64,000 nt of DNA, taken from Streptomyces sporangiiformans (lineage in GTDB: Bacteria; Actinomycetota; Actinomycetes; Streptomycetales; Streptomycetaceae). The notes beneath the pieces are model-generated. The model saw only the letters and a program-made list of their open reading frames with translations. It was not told the DNA's origin and searched no databases. A program made the translations under genes and the position numbers. This document shows positions 17,109-25,246 of this stretch, piece by piece (position 1 is the stretch's first letter; every line of letters starts with the position of its first letter). The stretch is taken from contig NZ_VCHX02000320.1 in assembly GCF_005768555.2 (NCBI RefSeq), positions 112,031 to 176,030 of the forward strand, given 5' to 3'.

Positions 17109-17816
17109 ATGAGTGAACAGGGCACGGTGACCCCGGCCCGCCGCAGGGGTCTGGCCGACGAGGTCGCGGACCGCGTCCGGGAGGCGATCTTCAGCGGGGT
17201 CTACGCTCCCGGGGCCCAGCTGCGCGAGGTGGAGCTGTCAGGCGCGCTGGACGTCAGTCGTGGCCCGGTGCGCGAGGCGCTGCTCCGGCTGGAGCGCGAG
17301 GGCCTGGTCCGCAGCGCATGGCACCGCGGTGCCACGGTGACGACGCTGACCTCCACGGACATCGCCGAACTCGACAGCCTGCGCGGGACCCTGGAGCATC
17401 TCGCCGTCCGGCAGGTGATCGCCCACGCCTCCGACGAGGACATCGCGGCCATCGACAAGGCGGCCGACCGCATGGAGCGCGCCGTGGACGGGCACGAGAT
17501 GGTGCGCTGCGACATCGCCTTCCACGACGCCGTCTACGCCGCCGCACGGCACCGGCGCCTGCAGGAGGCGTGGCAGGCGATCCGCTCCCAGGTCCACCTC
17601 TTCCTGCTGACCCGGATCGGCGCCGACTCCGCGGACTACCTCGACCACATCCCGGACGAGCACCGCTCACTCGTCGTGGCCCTTCGCGCCCGCGACGCCG
17701 CGACCGCCCTCGACCTCTTCGCCACCCACCGCCGCCACGCCTTCGACGTACTCACCGGCTCTGACGACTCCGACTCTGTCGAAGAGCCTGGCCCGCAGGA
17801 CACCCCCTCCAGCTAG
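17109..17816 (+). CDS. GntR-family (FadR/FCD subfamily) regulator
   Basis: Regulator of 235 residues. The winged helix at about residues 10-75 reads LADEVADRVREAIFSGVYAP, then VSRGPVREALLRLEREGLV. It is followed by an all-helical FCD domain with likely metal-ligand residues in CDIAFHDAVYAAARHRRL and DEHRSLVVAL. FCD regulators usually bind small carboxylates. The start could also be the GTG directly before this ATG, and neither has a strong Shine-Dalgarno. Its stop overlaps the end of the next, convergent gene by four bases. Confidence 0.9.
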   Translation: MSEQGTVTPARRRGLADEVADRVREAIFSGVYAPGAQLREVELSGALDVSRGPVREALLRLEREGLVRSAWHRGATVTTLTSTDIAELDSLRGTLEHLAVRQVIAHASDEDIAAIDKAADRMERAVDGHEMVRCDIAFHDAVYAAARHRRLQEAWQAIRSQVHLFLLTRIGADSADYLDHIPDEHRSLVVALRARDAATALDLFATHRRHAFDVLTGSDDSDSVEEPGPQDTPSS

Positions 17817-18577
17817 GCCCTCTCGCCCTCCTTGTAGATGCCGAACGCCGCCCCCTGCGGGTCCCGTGGCACGGCGATGCGTGGGCCGTCCGGGACCGAG
17901 ACGGGTTCCATGAGGAGGTGGCCGCCGGCATCCGTACAGGCCTGGGCGGTCGTGTCGACGTCCTCGACGGCGAAGTACGGCAGCCAGTGCGAGGGGACCT
18001 CGTGCGGGAACCTGGCGCCCATCTCCACCATGCCGCCGAAGTCGGCGCCTTCGATGCCCCATTGCGTGTAGGACTCCGAGGGGCGGACGGTCCAGTCGAA
18101 CACCGTCGTATAGAAGGCGATGACCGCGTCCGGGTCGCGTGTCATCAGCTCGACCCAGCCGAGCGAGCCCGGTGCGTTGAACAGCGCGGCGCCGTGGAAG
18201 GACCACGGCTGCCACAGCTGGAAGACCGCGCCGCCCGGGTCGGCCACCACCGCGAAGCGGCCATGGTCGAACACGTCCGTCGGCTCCAGGAGGACCGCGC
18301 CGCCCGCGGCCCGCACCGCCGCCGCGGCCGCGTCCGCGTAGGGCACCGCGAACGACACGTTCCAGGCGACGGGCTGCCCCTCCTGATACAGCGGGCTCAG
18401 CGCAGCGACCGGCGCGTCGCCGAGGTGCGCGATGGTGTAGCCGCCCGCCTCCTCGCGCGGGTCCGTTTCCGGCCGCCAGCCGAAGACATCGGCGTAGAAC
18501 CGCTTGGCCGCCTCCAGATCACTGGTTCCGAGCTCGGCCCAGCAGGGCCCGCCGGGCACCGGCTTGTCGAACTTCAT
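17813..18577 (-). CDS. tandem VOC-domain protein (CFP30B-like)
   Basis: A 254-residue protein with two VOC domains. The first begins GGPCWAELGTSDLEAAKRFY and the second GSLGWVELMTRDPDAVIAFY. Each has the pattern seen in actinobacterial CFP30B-type proteins. The function is unknown, with detoxification or small-molecule binding typical. ATG 18577 is preferred because GGAGG lies seven bases upstream, whereas the ATG six bases earlier abuts the Shine-Dalgarno. Confidence 0.85.
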   Translation of the reverse strand: MKFDKPVPGGPCWAELGTSDLEAAKRFYADVFGWRPETDPREEAGGYTIAHLGDAPVAALSPLYQEGQPVAWNVSFAVPYADAAAAAVRAAGGAVLLEPTDVFDHGRFAVVADPGGAVFQLWQPWSFHGAALFNAPGSLGWVELMTRDPDAVIAFYTTVFDWTVRPSESYTQWGIEGADFGGMVEMGARFPHEVPSHWLPYFAVEDVDTTAQACTDAGGHLLMEPVSVPDGPRIAVPRDPQGAAFGIYKEGERA

Positions 18578-18745
18578 GACCATCCCTCCGCCGGAAGCGC
18601 TCCCTCCCAGCACGCTAAACCGGCCCCCGGGTCCCGGCCATCCGGCGGAAAGCCCCATGGCGGGACCAGGCCGTGGGGCGTAACCTCTGCCGCGTACCGC
18701 ACCTCATGGCGGCCTCCCTCAACGATCATCGCCCGGAGGTCCCGT

Positions 18746-19699
18746 ATGTCCGCGCTCAAGGTGCGCCCCTTCCATCGTGACGACCGAGACCAGCTCACCG
18801 AGCTCGTCAACGCCCATGTCGCCGCTGTCGTCCCCGGTGTCTCCGTCTCCGTGAACACGGTGCTCAGTGAACTGCAGCGGCAGCCCGACGAGTTCATCAC
18901 CGACCCATGGGTGGCCGAGCGGGTCACCCTCGTCGCGGAGCAGCGCCAGTATGTGGTGGCCGGCGCGCATCTGCTGCGCTACCGCGCCGACGCCGAGGTC
19001 GGCGAGCACTACCGGGACGCGGGCGAGATCGACTGGTTCGTCTGCCGTCCGCCCGCCTCCTTCTGGCCGGACTCCGAAGAGGCCGCCGACCTGCTGATGG
19101 CTGCCTGTGTGGCCCAGCTCGCCCGCTGGAACGTCCGCCTCCGCCATGCCGACGGCGCCCTGCCCGCGCCCGCCGTGTACGGCCTGCCGCGGCCCTGGCC
19201 ACACATCCGTGCGGCGTACGAACGGGCCGGCTTCCGGCACACGGGCGGCACGGAGGTCATCCTGATCGCCGAAGTGGCGGATCTGCCATCGATGACGGCG
19301 CTGCCGGGAGTCCGCGTCGACCGCACTCTCGGCGAATGCGGCACCCGCTTCACGGCCCGCGATGGGGGCCCCTCCCCGCGCGAGCGCGGCCGAGAGCCCG
19401 GGGGAGGGCGCATCCTCGGCTTCATCGAGATCGACACGGCTCTGAGCCGCCCCGAGCGCCATGCCCGCAGCGGTGGTCTCGCCGACATCGGCAACTTCCC
19501 CGTCGAGCACCCGCTCGACGGTCTGGAGAGCCTGCTTCTCGCGCACGCCGCCGACTGGCTCCGCCTCTGTGGAGTGGAGCGGCTCCTCGCGTACGAGTCC
19601 GCCGAGGACACGGAAGCGATCAGCCGCCTGACCGCCGCCGGCTTCCACGAGCTGACCCGCACCGACCGCGGCTGGGAGCACCAGCCCGAGGGCGGGTGA
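18746..19699 (+). CDS. GNAT-family N-acetyltransferase (two-domain)
   Basis: A 317-residue protein beginning LKVRPFHRDDRDQLTELVNA, a GNAT start. A second, C-terminal half (VERLLAYESAEDTEAISRLTAAGF) has the GNAT end signature in which an ageing Tyr/Phe helix precedes the final strand. The acetyl-CoA loop is poorly conserved, so activity is uncertain. ATG 18746 has GGAGG six bases upstream. Residues around 208-222 (DGGPSPRERGREPGGGR) are encoded by a palindromic element and look like an in-frame insertion in a surface loop. Confidence 0.75.
   Translation: MSALKVRPFHRDDRDQLTELVNAHVAAVVPGVSVSVNTVLSELQRQPDEFITDPWVAERVTLVAEQRQYVVAGAHLLRYRADAEVGEHYRDAGEIDWFVCRPPASFWPDSEEAADLLMAACVAQLARWNVRLRHADGALPAPAVYGLPRPWPHIRAAYERAGFRHTGGTEVILIAEVADLPSMTALPGVRVDRTLGECGTRFTARDGGPSPRERGREPGGGRILGFIEIDTALSRPERHARSGGLADIGNFPVEHPLDGLESLLLAHAADWLRLCGVERLLAYESAEDTEAISRLTAAGFHELTRTDRGWEHQPEGG
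19365..19408. repeat. palindromic mini-element inside the GNAT gene
   Basis: CCCCTCCCC at 19369-19377 pairs with the GGGGAGGG at 19401-19408. An inner CGCGCGAGCGCGG lies between them. It resembles short palindromic repeats common between and within Streptomyces genes and adds about 14 residues in frame. Confidence 0.55.
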
Positions 19700-19742
19700 C
19701 GCCACTCCCGGCCTCCCCTTCGGTCAACTCCCCTCACGTCCG

Positions 19743-19771
19743 TTGACGGTTCACACCCCCGCCTCTACCGT
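19743..19771 (+). promoter_or_regulatory. xylanase promoter
   Basis: TTGACG at 19743-19748 and TACCGT at 19766-19771 are separated by 17 bases, a good housekeeping-type Streptomyces promoter about 80 bases before the ATG. Confidence 0.6.
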
Positions 19772-19785
19772 TCCGAAAGCACTCT

Positions 19786-19796
19786 CGAAACTTTGC
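19786..19796 (+). promoter_or_regulatory. CGAAACTTTGC xylanase-type operator element
   Basis: It lies about eight bases after the expected transcription start. CGAAACTTT matches the first nine bases of the CGAAACTTTCG element known from Streptomyces xylanase genes, but the last two bases deviate. A second repeat structure (TTCCGGAAATTCCGG, 19804-19818) follows in the leader. Confidence 0.5.
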
Positions 19797-19850
19797 AGAA
19801 GTCTTCCGGAAATTCCGGGATCGACGTGAAGCCGTCATGAGAGGACGTCC

Positions 19851-21305
19851 ATGAAGCTCCTGAGCTTACGAAGAGCCGCGTCGGTGAACCTGGCCGTGGC
19901 GTCGCTCGTCATCGGGGGAGCCGCCTCCGGTCACGCCGCGGCCTCCGATCAGGCAGGCGCCTCCGGTCAGGCAGGCGTCTCCGGTCAAGCAGCCGACCGC
20001 TCCGCGCCGCGGGCCGCCGCCGAGCCCGTCCTGCGGGAGCTCGCCGCCGCCAAGGGCATCTACTACGGAACGGCCGTCACCGCCTCCAAGCTCAACGGCT
20101 CCTACGGGTCCATCACCGGTGAGCAGTTCGACTCCATCACCCCTGGCAACGAGATGAAGTGGGGCTCGGTCGAACCGAATCGCGGCAGCTACAACTGGTC
20201 CGGGGCGGACGCCATCGTCGATTTCGCCGAGGCGCACGGCCAGAAGGTCCGCGGCCACACTCTCGTCTGGCACAGCCAACTGCCCAACTGGGTCATCAAC
20301 GGCAGCTGGACCGCCGACAGCCTGCGGACCGTCATGACCGACCACATCGCCACCGAGGCGGGCCGCTACAAGGGCCGCATCGACCACTGGGACGTGGTCA
20401 ACGAACCGTTCAACGAGGACGGAACACGCAGGCAGTCGGTCTTCCAGACGGCGATCGGCGACTCGTACATCGCCGACGCACTGAGGGCCGCCCGCGCCGC
20501 CGACCCGACCGCCAAGCTGTACGTCAACGACTACAACGTCGAGGGCGTCAACGCGAAGAGCACCGCCCTGTACAACCTGGTCAAGTCGCTCAAGGAACAG
20601 GGCGTCCCGATCGACGGCGTCGGCCTCCAGGCCCATCTGATCATCGGTCAGGTGCCGTCCAGCATGCAGGCCAACATCCAGCGCTTCGCCGACCTCGGCG
20701 TCGACGTGGCGATCACTGAGCTCGACATCCGGATGACGGTCCCGCCGACCAGCGCCCAACTCGCCCAGCAGAAGGCCGAGTACAAGGCCGTCACCAGCGC
20801 CTGCCTCGCCGTGTCACGCTGCGAGGGTGTCACCGTCTGGGGCTTCACCGACTCCGACTCCTGGATCCCCGAGGTGTTCCCCGGCTACGGCGCCGCCACC
20901 CCGTACGACGAGAACTTCCGGCCCAAGCCCGCCTACTACGGCATAGCCGAGGCCCTCGGCTGGACCGACGGCGGCACCACGCCGACGGGCAGCTGCGCGG
21001 TCACGTATGCCGTGCAGAACCAGTGGAACTCCGGGTTCACGGCACAGGTGACGGTCAAGAACACGAGTACGGAAGCCGTCAACGGCTGGAAGGTGGCGTG
21101 GAGTTGGCCCGCCGGGCAGCGGGTGACGCAGGCCTGGAACGCCACCGTCACCCAGTCAGGCTCCGCCGTCACCGCCACCAACGCCCCGTACAACGCGGCG
21201 ATCGCACCAGGGGCGACGGTGACCTTCGGGTTCAACGGAGCCTTGTCCGGCAGCAACAGCGCGCCCACGGCCTTCACCCTCAACGGGACGGCCTGCACGG
21301 CATAG
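19851..21305 (+). CDS. secreted endo-1,4-beta-xylanase, GH10 catalytic domain with CBM2
   Basis: Extracellular xylanase of 484 residues. A Sec-type signal (to about residue 30) is followed by three short repeats of SDQAGA/SGQAGV/SGQAAD type that probably form a flexible linker. The GH10 barrel spans about 55-365, with acid/base Glu185 in HWDVVNEPF and nucleophile Glu290 in AITELDIRM. A short GGTTPTG linker leads to a CBM2 domain from Cys382 to Cys482, the expected disulfide pair, containing exposed Trp residues. Secretion plus CBM2 indicates attack on insoluble plant xylan. The gene is monocistronic, with its own promoter and a strong terminator. Confidence 0.96.
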   Translation: MKLLSLRRAASVNLAVASLVIGGAASGHAAASDQAGASGQAGVSGQAADRSAPRAAAEPVLRELAAAKGIYYGTAVTASKLNGSYGSITGEQFDSITPGNEMKWGSVEPNRGSYNWSGADAIVDFAEAHGQKVRGHTLVWHSQLPNWVINGSWTADSLRTVMTDHIATEAGRYKGRIDHWDVVNEPFNEDGTRRQSVFQTAIGDSYIADALRAARAADPTAKLYVNDYNVEGVNAKSTALYNLVKSLKEQGVPIDGVGLQAHLIIGQVPSSMQANIQRFADLGVDVAITELDIRMTVPPTSAQLAQQKAEYKAVTSACLAVSRCEGVTVWGFTDSDSWIPEVFPGYGAATPYDENFRPKPAYYGIAEALGWTDGGTTPTGSCAVTYAVQNQWNSGFTAQVTVKNTSTEAVNGWKVAWSWPAGQRVTQAWNATVTQSGSAVTATNAPYNAAIAPGATVTFGFNGALSGSNSAPTAFTLNGTACTA

Positions 21306-21313
21306 CGCACCGG

Positions 21314-21357
21314 CGGGCCGGCGGGGGAGTGCAAGGCACCCGCCCTCCGCCGGCCCG
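21314..21357. terminator. bidirectional terminator hairpin between xylanase and phosphatase genes
   Basis: CGGGCCGGCGG (21314-21324) pairs perfectly with CCGCCGGCCCG (21347-21357) around a 22-base loop. It lies between two converging genes and has no U-tract, as is usual in Streptomyces. Confidence 0.7.
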
Positions 21358-21370
21358 TGATCCCGCGGTA

Positions 21371-22411
21371 CTACCCCACTCCACCCGAGAGTTGTGCGGC
21401 CGGTGAGCCCTCCTCCTCGCCGACGGGGTGGAGGACCCGGGGTGGTGTGGCGTCGTGCTCGCGGACGGAAAGAGCCGTCCCGTCCCACCACTCGGCGTTG
21501 CCGTCCTCGATGCAGCGCAGCATGACTCCTTCGCGCAGCGCCCAGGGGCAGATCGTCACCTCGTCGATGCCCATCAGCTTCATCGTCGTGTGCGCGACGA
21601 TCGCCCCGGCAAGGGACTGGCCCGAACGGGCGGCGGAGATGCCCGGCAGGGCGGCGCGTTCCGCCGCCGACAGCTCCGCGAGCCGGTCGACCGCCTGGCG
21701 CAGATCGGCGCGCGTCATGCCGCGCGGTGTGAAGGGCCCCTGTCGGCCGGGAGGCGCGCCGCACAGGCGGCCCAACTGCTGGAACGTACGCGACGTGGCG
21801 ACCGTCGTGCGCGGAGCCTCCCAGCGGATGCGGGCCGCGACATCGCGCAGTTGGTGGCGCACATGGCGGCGCAGCGCTTTGGTCTTGCGCTGCGGGGGCG
21901 GGTCCTGGCCGCGGAAGTACTCGCGGGTCATCCTGTTGGCCCCCAACGGGAGCGAGATGGCGAAGTCGGGCAGCTTGCTGCGACCGAACGCCACCTCCAG
22001 CGATCCGCCCCCGATGTCCAGCATGGCCAGCGGTCCCGCACGCCAGCCCATCCACCGCCGCGCGGCCAGGAAGGTCAGTTCCGCCTCGACCTCACCCGGC
22101 AGGATGTGCAGCGGAACTCCGGTCTCCGCGGAGACCCGCCGCAGGATTTCGGGGCGGTTCGGGGCGTCCCGCACGATCGCGGTGGCGAAGGCGAAGGGCC
22201 GTGTCACACCCCAGCGTCTGCCCTCGCTCCGGGCGTCCGCGACGGCGTCGACGATCCGGGCCACCTGCTCGTTCGGCAGGTGGCCGCCACGCTCGACGTG
22301 CTCCGACAACCTCAGCCGCCGTTTGGCGGTGTGCACGGGTAGCGGAACCGCACCGTCCGTCTCCGCGATGACGAGCCGCACCGTGTTCGAACCGACATCA
22401 AGCACTCCCAT
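21371..22411 (-). CDS. Ppx/GppA-family phosphatase (exopolyphosphatase-like)
   Basis: Soluble ASKHA-fold enzyme of 346 residues, probably hydrolysing polyphosphate or pppGpp. The phosphate-1 loop is MGVLDVGSNTVRLVI and the phosphate-2 loop is AMLDIGGGSLEVAFG. Further family landmarks are SLPLGANRMTREYF and CPWALREGVM. The C-terminal HD extension of long Ppx enzymes is absent, which fits the short actinobacterial Ppx type. The second of two in-frame ATGs (22411) is chosen because GGGAGG lies eight bases upstream of it and only two from the first. Confidence 0.92.
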   Translation of the reverse strand: MGVLDVGSNTVRLVIAETDGAVPLPVHTAKRRLRLSEHVERGGHLPNEQVARIVDAVADARSEGRRWGVTRPFAFATAIVRDAPNRPEILRRVSAETGVPLHILPGEVEAELTFLAARRWMGWRAGPLAMLDIGGGSLEVAFGRSKLPDFAISLPLGANRMTREYFRGQDPPPQRKTKALRRHVRHQLRDVAARIRWEAPRTTVATSRTFQQLGRLCGAPPGRQGPFTPRGMTRADLRQAVDRLAELSAAERAALPGISAARSGQSLAGAIVAHTTMKLMGIDEVTICPWALREGVMLRCIEDGNAEWWDGTALSVREHDATPPRVLHPVGEEEGSPAAQLSGGVG

Positions 22412-22572
22412 ACGCATCCCCTCCCAGTACCCGAGGCGGCTTGTGCCAACCGGTCGCCCACTGGGCGCCCGGGGGCAGTTGGCGTGATCGCGCCGTCCGG
22501 GTCCGGTCGACGTGCGTGCGCGGCTGCCTCGGAGCGCCTGGCATGCGCTCCTGCGCGATGGACTGTCAGGAA

Positions 22573-22597
22573 GGTTGGGAGGACGGGGCAGGGGTAC
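22573..22597 (+). promoter_or_regulatory. sigma-B-like promoter of the CBS gene
   Basis: GGTT (22573-22576), 15 bases, then GGGTAC (22592-22597) match the Streptomyces sigma-B consensus GNNT-N14-16-GGGTAC/T. It lies about 100 bases before the ATG. Confidence 0.5.
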
Positions 22598-22662
22598 TGC
22601 ACGCGGCGCGGCCCGGAAAGATCCAGGCAGAGCTCGGGGTTCAGGGCTCGGGGGCTCAGAGA

Positions 22663-22690
22663 CCGGAAACCGGAAATCGGAAACCGGAAA
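22663..22690. repeat. four tandem CCGGAAA heptamers in the CBS leader
   Basis: CCGGAAA, CCGGAAA, TCGGAAA and CCGGAAA run end to end and stop ten bases before the ATG, so the last copy merges into the ribosome-binding region. Confidence 0.8.
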
Positions 22691-22700
22691 GGTGAATGGA

Positions 22701-23141
22701 ATGGTCCAGTTGGTGTACGACGTCATGACACCCGGTGCGACGACGGTCGAACCCGGCGCGTCGGTCGCGGAGGTGGCCCGGTTGATGCGGGACCAGGACC
22801 TCGGCGGCGTCCTCGTCGCCGACGGGGACCGACTGCTCGGCTTGGTCACTGACCGTGACATCGCGCTGCGCGTGGTGGCGGATGCCGGTGACCCGCGCAT
22901 CATCGACGTCGGCTCGATCTGCACGCCGGACCCGGTGTGCGTCGGCCCCGACGAGGAGGCCTCGGCCGCTGTCGCGCTGATGCGGCGGCACGCGGTGCGC
23001 CGGCTCCCCGTGGTGCAGGACGGCAGGCCCGTCGGCATGGTCAGCCTCGGCGATCTGGCGGCGAACCGGGACCCGAACTCCGCGCTCGCCGACATCAGCC
23101 GGGCCGCGCCCAGCCCCGGACGGGGCCCGTCGGCGACGTGA
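22701..23141 (+). CDS. tandem CBS-domain protein
   Basis: A 146-residue protein made of one CBS pair (Bateman module). CBS1 begins YDVMTPGATTVEPGASVAEV and ends GLVTDRDIALRVV, and CBS2 runs CTPDPVCVGPDEEASAAVAL to RLPVVQDGRPVGMVSLGDLA. Such modules sense adenine nucleotides, and the (S/T)xDx signatures TDRDI and SLGDL are present. There is no effector domain, so it probably acts on a partner. The sigma-B-like promoter suggests stress induction. ATG 22701 is favoured over the GTG nine bases earlier. Confidence 0.88.
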   Translation: MVQLVYDVMTPGATTVEPGASVAEVARLMRDQDLGGVLVADGDRLLGLVTDRDIALRVVADAGDPRIIDVGSICTPDPVCVGPDEEASAAVALMRRHAVRRLPVVQDGRPVGMVSLGDLAANRDPNSALADISRAAPSPGRGPSAT

Positions 23142-23186
23142 CCCGCGCGGTTCAGGAGTGGCTCACACGACGCCTGTGGTGCACCT

Positions 23187-23210
23187 GTTTCGCCCGGTCC
23201 CCGGGGGTAC
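23187..23210 (+). promoter_or_regulatory. sigma-B-like promoter of the DUF6479 gene
   Basis: GTTT (23187-23190), 14 bases, GGGTAC (23205-23210) is a perfect consensus match. The ATG follows only nine bases after the -10, so the mRNA is probably leaderless or nearly so. Confidence 0.6.
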
Positions 23211-23219
23211 TCGCCCGTC

Positions 23220-23588
23220 ATGGACACCTTCGGCAGAGGTTTGGCCATCCCTCCTGAAGTCGCGGCCGTGGCCCTCCCTCTCGGAGCAGGCTTGACGATC
23301 ACGTTGATGCTGATCGCCGCGGTCTGGCTGGGCAAACGCGTGCGCGCCCGTGAACCCGGCCCCCCGCGCCCCGAGGACCAGCCCCACCTGCCCGAGACCG
23401 GCGCCGTCCACGAGATCAGTGAGATGCGTGAGCCCGATGAGATGCCGCACGACGGCACGGTGCTCCTCCCGCACGAGCTGCGGGCCCTCGGCAACATGGG
23501 TTCGCGTCGCGCGAAGAACCAGAAGCCGCCGACCTGGAACGAGGGCAGCAGCGGCGGATTCGGCAGCGGCGGGCCAGGGCACCACTGA
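23220..23588 (+). CDS. DUF6479 family small membrane protein
   Basis: A 122-residue protein with one N-terminal membrane helix (VAAVALPLGAGLTITLMLIA) and a cytoplasmic tail rich in P, E and G. The tail includes EISEMREPDEMPHDGTVLLP and a Gly-Ser-rich C-terminus. I recognise it as DUF6479, unknown function. No Shine-Dalgarno is visible, in keeping with the start codon lying almost at the predicted transcription start of a sigma-B-type promoter. Confidence 0.78.
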   Translation: MDTFGRGLAIPPEVAAVALPLGAGLTITLMLIAAVWLGKRVRAREPGPPRPEDQPHLPETGAVHEISEMREPDEMPHDGTVLLPHELRALGNMGSRRAKNQKPPTWNEGSSGGFGSGGPGHH

Positions 23589-23608
23589 GGGCCGGCTGCC
23601 ACTCTCGG

Positions 23609-23640
23609 CGGGTCGGGGCACGTGACGGAGCCCCGGCCCG
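23609..23640 (+). terminator. terminator hairpin after the DUF6479 gene
   Basis: An 11-base stem CGGGTCGGGGC (23609-23619) with GCCCCGGCCCG (23630-23640) has a single G-U-type position and a 10-base loop, and starts about 20 bases after the stop codon. Confidence 0.6.
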
Positions 23641-23736
23641 TCGGCGGCTGCCCTGCCGCCCGAACCCGCCATCGAGAGGTGGGCGCCGCGCCATGAGGAC
23701 GGACCGCGATCCCGGGCCAGAGGGCCAGGCACCGAC

Positions 23737-24252
23737 ATGACGGTCATGGAGTCCTTCGTCGAGCGGCTCGACCACCCCGTGTACGTGGTGACCGCCACGG
23801 CCCACGGGGAGCGGGCGGGCTGCCTGGTGAGCTTCGCCTCGCAGTGCTCGATCCGGCCTGCCCGGTTCATGGTGTGGCTGTCGACGCTCAACCGGACCTT
23901 CCGGGTGGCGCGCTCCGCGGAACGGCTCGCGGTGCATCTGCCCGGTCGCGACCAGTACGCGCTCGCGGAGCTGTTCGGCGGCGAGACCGGCGACCACGTG
24001 GACAAGTTCGCACGCGCGGCCTGGACGCCGGGCCCCGACGGCGTTCCCGTACTGGACGGCACGCTCGCCTGGTTCGTCGGCCGGGTGGAAGGGCGTACCG
24101 ACGCGGGAGATCACGTCGGCTTCCTCCTCAGCCCCGTCACGGGCGGGACCAGCGCGCGCACGGGGCGCACGGGGAGTACGGACTGTACGGATCGGGAGCC
24201 GCTGCGCCTGAGTGACGTCGACGGCATCACCGCCGGGCATCCCGTCAGCTGA
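23737..24252 (+). CDS. flavin reductase-like (FMN-binding split barrel) protein
   Basis: A 171-residue cytoplasmic flavoprotein. Family features are DHPVYVVTATAHGERAGCLV at the N-terminus, FASQCSIRPARFMVWLSTLN around the flavin site and HVGFLLSPVTGG near the C-terminus. Such proteins either reduce flavin with NAD(P)H or are electron-transfer partners. The C-terminus is extended by a Thr/Gly/Arg-rich run (about residues 135-150). It overlaps the convergent SMP-30-like gene by eight bases. Confidence 0.85.
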   Translation: MTVMESFVERLDHPVYVVTATAHGERAGCLVSFASQCSIRPARFMVWLSTLNRTFRVARSAERLAVHLPGRDQYALAELFGGETGDHVDKFARAAWTPGPDGVPVLDGTLAWFVGRVEGRTDAGDHVGFLLSPVTGGTSARTGRTGSTDCTDREPLRLSDVDGITAGHPVS

Positions 24253-25246
24253 TCACGTCCTCGCTCACCGGCGCCGCGCACACCGCGATCCCGTCCTCCA
24301 GGAGGCTGCCCAGAACCAAGGCGCTCCCGCATGCGTGCACGCTGGTCACCATGCGGTAGCCGACACGGCGGCGCCCGAGATCGTGGCGGGCCCGGCCGTC
24401 GGGGCCGACGCCCATGACGCGCGCGACCGGACGCGGGCGTACGCGGAGCGGACGGACGATCCGCCAGACCGCACGGCGCACTCCCACGGGCGCCTGACGC
24501 AACCAGTCGAGGGGCGCTTGGCGCGGGCCGGCCAGGGCGACCCAGATCGTCCCGTCCGCGCCACGCGAAAGGTTGTCCGGGAAGCCCGGCAGGTTCTCGA
24601 TCAGGGTGTCCTGGCGGCCGGCACGCGCCCCGGACAGCCACAGCCGGGTGAGACGGTACGCGCCGCTCTCGGCCACCACGACACAGGACTCGTCCTCGGA
24701 GAGGACCACTCCGTTGGCGAAACGCAGGCCGTCCAGGAGGAGTTCGGCTGCGTCGCTGCCGGGCCGGAGCCGGAACAGCCCGCCGGTCGCCGTGTCCTCG
24801 ATCAGGTCGCCGAGCCAGTCCTGAAGCCCGTAGCGCCTGCTGGAGACGGTGAAGTACACGGTGCCGTCGGCCGCCGCGGCCGCGTTGCTGCAGAACCGCA
24901 GCGGCGCTCCCGCCACGGAGTCGACGAGGACCTCGACCGCCCCGTTCCCGCGACCCGGGGTGACACGCAGCAGCCCGCGCTCCGCGTCGCACACCAACAA
25001 CCGCCCGTCCGGCAGGACTTCGAGCCCCAGTGGCCGACCTCCGGTGTGGGCGACTTGTTCCACGTCGACGGGACGGCCGTACGGACGGACACGCAGAATG
25101 CGGCCGTCCTCGACACCCGTGATCACGTGGCCTTCGCGGTCGACGACGACATCCTCCGGGCCCGTGCCGCCGACAGGTACGCGGCTGAGGGGTGGCAGCC
25201 CCGCGGGTGCGGTTCGGCGCCCCGGCCGGTGCGCTCGCGGTGTCAT
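24245..25246 (-). CDS. SMP-30/strictosidine-synthase-like beta-propeller protein
   Basis: A 333-residue, predicted six-bladed propeller. Blade motifs include GPEDVVVDREGHVITGVEDG, RPLGLEVLPDGRLLVCDAERG, FCSNAAAAADGTVYFTVSSR and LPGFPDNLSRGADGTIWVAL, with the calcium-site Glu and Asn/Asp residues of the SMP-30/gluconolactonase clan. No signal peptide is visible. Possible roles are lactonase or strictosidine-synthase-like chemistry, not decidable from sequence. Its ATG overlaps the upstream gene's stop as ATGA, so the two are coupled. Confidence 0.85.
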   Translation of the reverse strand: MTPRAHRPGRRTAPAGLPPLSRVPVGGTGPEDVVVDREGHVITGVEDGRILRVRPYGRPVDVEQVAHTGGRPLGLEVLPDGRLLVCDAERGLLRVTPGRGNGAVEVLVDSVAGAPLRFCSNAAAAADGTVYFTVSSRRYGLQDWLGDLIEDTATGGLFRLRPGSDAAELLLDGLRFANGVVLSEDESCVVVAESGAYRLTRLWLSGARAGRQDTLIENLPGFPDNLSRGADGTIWVALAGPRQAPLDWLRQAPVGVRRAVWRIVRPLRVRPRPVARVMGVGPDGRARHDLGRRRVGYRMVTSVHACGSALVLGSLLEDGIAVCAAPVSEDVIS

